Below, one piece after another: positions 61,189 through 64,000 of a stretch of DNA of 64,000 nucleotides. The notes beneath the pieces are model-generated. The model was not told the origin of the DNA and did not search any database. It worked only from the letters and a program-made list of their open reading frames with translations. How positions within the stretch are numbered: the first letter of the stretch is position 1; every line of letters begins with the position of its first letter. A program made the position numbers and the translations under genes. Where the stretch lies: the NCBI GenBank assembly GCA_028386065.3, contig JAKUCV010006610.1:150704-214703 (forward strand). The letters run 5' to 3'. This DNA comes from Turnera subulata (Eukaryota > Streptophyta > Magnoliopsida > Malpighiales > Passifloraceae).

Positions 61189-64000
61189 ATGGATTTTAAT
61201 CAAAAAATATTAGCATGGAATTGCCAGGGGGCTGGAGGAGAACGCTTTCAGCGTGCATTTCGTGACTTGGTCTTTACTCACAGGCCGAGTTTGGTTATTT
61301 TACTTGAAACTAAGGTATTGTTTTCATTGGCTGTGGATACTATTCGTGGATGTGGCTTTGATCGGGCGGAAGTCATGGAAGTTCAGGGTAGGTCTGGTGG
61401 TATTTGGATATGTTGGAGACAAGCTCAAGTTACCATGTCAGTGTTACGGAGGCATATGCAATTTCTTCATACTCGAATTCAGTTCGGTGCTGCTGATCCG
61501 TGGTGCTTGACGGCTGTTTATGCGAGTCCAATGCCCTCTATTCGTCAAGAATTTTGGGATACTACACGATCTCTTGCTGGAGTAGTTAATGGACCGTGGT
61601 TTTTGATTGGTGACTTTAATACTTATTGTAACCAATCGGAGAAACAAGGGGGTGTGCCTGTCTCTATGACTATGTGTAATCGCTTCAATTCTTGGATAGA
61701 AGATTGCTCACTGTTGGATGTGGGTTTCATGGGTACCAAATTCACATGGGAGAGACGGGTTGGGGCCTCTCGGGAGCTCATAATGGAGCGTCTGGATAGA
61801 GGTTTAGCGAATCAAGCCTGGAGGGCTAGGTTCTCTGAGGCTGTTGTTCGGCATCTTCCTCGTACTAAATCGGATCACTCTCCTCTCTTGGTTCAGCTAT
61901 GTAAACTGATGATCTCCATTTGTCCTCGACCATTTCGGTTTCAGGCGGCCTGGCTCTTAGACCATAGATTTCAGGAAGTTGTTCAATCGGCATGGAGAGG
62001 GGAGTTATTGGTAACGGATGCTACACATCACCTTCAGACTCAGTTGATTAAATGGAACCGAGATGTTTTTGGGGATATTTTTCGACGTAAGAAGGTGCTG
62101 TTGGCTCGGATTGGTGGAATTCAAAAGGCCAAAGAGAGCAGGCGGGCGGGCCCTTTCTTGTATAGCCTAGAGAAGGCCTTAATTTTAGAGTTTAAAAATG
62201 TGCTTGCTCAGGAGGAATTTCTTTGGTTCCAGAAGTCCAGGTGTAAGTGGATCCAGAGTGGTGATAGAAATACGAGTTATTTTCATACTTCTACTGTTGT
62301 TCGCCGGTATAGAAATCGTATCACAGGACTTAACATCGGTGATCGCTGGGTGGAGGATCCGATAGCCTTATCTGATCATGCTATGGTGCACTTCAGGTCT
62401 TTGTTCAGTCGGGAGCATACTGCCATCAGGCCGCTGTCAGTTCGTGGGTTATTTCCACTAATTGCTGCGGAGAAGCTAGCTGGCCTAACACTGCTTGCAT
62501 GGGTAGAGGAGATCCATGGGGCGTTGAAGCAAATGGCTCTGTACAAGGCACCAGGGGTGGATGGCCTTCATGCGGTCTTTTTTCAGAGATTTTGGCCAGT
62601 AGTCAGGGCGTCTGTTTTTTCTTTTGTCCAGCAGGCCTTTGACAATGGTGTTGTCCCGACGGATGTTAATAAAACTTTGCTCTGCCTTATTCCCAAGGTG
62701 GAACATTCGGAGGAAATTACACAATTTTGACCGGTCAGTCTTTGTTCTGTTCCCTATAAAATTTTGACTAAAGTGCTTGCGAATAGATTAAAGCCTTTGC
62801 TTGACTCTTCGGTGCTTCCGAACCAAGCTAGCTTTGTGCTGGGGCGTCAGATTCATGATAACGTTATTATGGTCCAGGAAATTATTCACTCAATGAGGAT
62901 AAAGCGGGGTACCACTCAGTTCATGGCAATCAAACTGGACCTGGAGAAGGCTTATGATAGACTACATTGGGATTTTGTGGAGGATACGTTGAGGGATATT
63001 GGTCTGCCTCTGGTGTATGTGAAGATTATTATGGCGTGTCTTTCTTCTAGTCAGTTTCAGGTTCTATAAAATGGGGAGCTTACTCAGAGTTTTGTTCCTT
63101 CTCGAGGAGTTCGCCAGGGTGATCCGATTTCTCCCTATTTGTTTGTCTTATGTATCGAGCAGTTATCGCAGATGATTGGAAGTTTGGTGGCAAATGGTGC
63201 ATGGAAACCTATTAACCTATTAAGGTAAATGCCTCCCCCCCCCATTTCGCATATATTTTTTGCTGATGATCTAGTCTTTTTTTGCTGAAGCTTCCTTGGA
63301 ACAAGCAAATGTGGTGATGCAATGTCTTGACCTTTTTTGTGCTAGCTCTGGCCAAAAGGTTAATAAGGCGAAATCAAAGGTTTTTTTCTCTAAGAATGTT
63401 TCTGATTCATTAGCCCAGGCCATTGCTTCCCGACTTGAAATTGGCGCGACATCTGACCTTGGGAAGTATTTGGGTTTTCCCTTAGTTTATGGTCGAATTA
63501 CTGCGTCCAGTCATATCACTCAGAGGATAGAGCAAAAGCTGGCAGGATGGAAGATGAATAGTCTATCCTTTGCCGACCGTCTTGTCTTAGCACAATCTGC
63601 CATCCAGTCTATTCCTTACTACTCGATGCATGTGGTATCCTTACCTAAGGGTCTCTGCGATAGGGTGGATAAAGTTACAAGGGGCTTTTTATGGGGTGCT
63701 TCAGGTGCGGATCGGAAGCCATCATTAGTATCTTGGGATGTAGTTTGCCGACAGAAGAAGGATGGGGGGTTGGGACTTAGGAAAATGAGGCAAGCTAATG
63801 AAGCTTTTCTTACTAAGCTTGCTTGGTCCCTAATTACAAAACCAAACCTATTATGGGTGAAGCTTTTACGAGCTAAGTATTGGACGGGGGATAATCTCAT
63901 ACCCCAAGTCAAGCCTAAAACCAAGCTTCCCATGTCTGGCGTGGCATTTATGATGCTTGGCCGACAGTTTTAGCTGGGTTATCATGGGTGTTTGGAGATG
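61189..64000 (+). pseudogene. LINE ORF2 endonuclease-reverse transcriptase, broken, incomplete
   Basis: It starts with ATG at 61189. The endonuclease has its motifs: AWNCQG, LLETK, WFLIGDFNTY and KSDHSPLL. The reverse transcriptase follows from about 62530 ([76 protein letters not shown]). Breaks: TGA at 62728 (FRPVS Arg codon), TAA near 63067, frame changes in C and T runs near 63230 and 63280, and one near 63945. The zf-RVT and RNase H ends lie beyond the window. Confidence 0.9.

Larger units (their letters stand above)
59300..64000 (+). mobile_element. L1-like LINE, ORF1 and ORF2, truncated by the window end
   Basis: It shows the standard plant L1 order: DUF4283/CCHC ORF1, a gap of about 50 bases, and an endonuclease-reverse transcriptase ORF2. 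Both frames carry several stops and frameshifts, so it is not autonomous now. ORF1 differs strongly from those of elements A and B, so it is not their direct parent. Confidence 0.9.

Overview
This window is nuclear DNA from a flowering plant, almost certainly a eudicot. The reasons are GT-AG split genes whose products match plant families (chloroplast RNC1, NPH3/BTB proteins, CK2 alpha with the plant N-terminal extension), AT-rich intergenic DNA, and plant-type Copia, Gypsy and L1-like elements. I could not identify the species. Five confident or likely host genes sit as islands in nested retroelements: a small At2g23090-like zinc-binding protein (9.3-10.2 kb, +), CK2 catalytic subunit alpha, CKA1-like (11.8-16.0 kb, -), RNC1 (28.8-32.4 kb, +), an NPH3-family BTB protein closest to SR1IP1 (38.6-41.2 kb, +), and a small conserved plant protein with a YLKPYDKEYMRM/VYELHRLYRIQK N-terminus (46.1-46.9 kb, -). 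A possible 53-residue membrane micropeptide gene lies at 57.3-58.6 kb.

Layout. 1-6908: an LTR retroelement with 3.25-kb LTRs and a 2.5-kb interior that has no gag or pol but two intact genes on the antisense strand. 6909-8660: LTR-like remnant. 9-16 kb: two host genes. 16885-23442: a decayed Copia element (200-bp LTRs) that carries a second copy of the same antisense gene. 23.4-28.7 kb: repeats and a rearranged Gypsy scrap. 28.8-32.4 kb: RNC1. 33.2-35.7 kb and 50.9-52.9 kb: two LINE-like insertions with target-site duplications that contain ORF1 but no ORF2. 38.6-41.2 kb: BTB/NPH3 gene. 42.3-43.0 kb: an unidentified reading frame split by a LINE 3' end. 43047-45335: a gag-protease-only Copia element. 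59.3-64.0 kb: a full-type but broken L1-like LINE that runs off the window.

The most unusual content is threefold. (1) A 227-residue protein of unknown function, ending in a truncated LINE-type endonuclease fragment, is encoded antisense in two unrelated LTR elements. Its two copies are the same length and 72% identical. In two blocks of 42 codons there are 22 synonymous and no amino-acid changes, so the gene has been under strong selection although its carriers have lost or decayed gag-pol. (2) The ORF1-only LINE family looks like a plant analogue of the mammalian half-L1 (HAL1) arrangement. (3) About a dozen very short insertions, often little more than an oligo-A tract, are flanked by direct repeats of 9-19 bp across the window.

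The host genes are unrelated housekeeping or signalling genes and do not form a pathway. The CKA1-like/SR1IP1-like pair recalls the adjacent Arabidopsis loci At5g67380 and At5g67385 and may be a synteny block stretched by transposons. All exon coordinates were read by eye from splice signals and reading frame; no alignment or database search was run.
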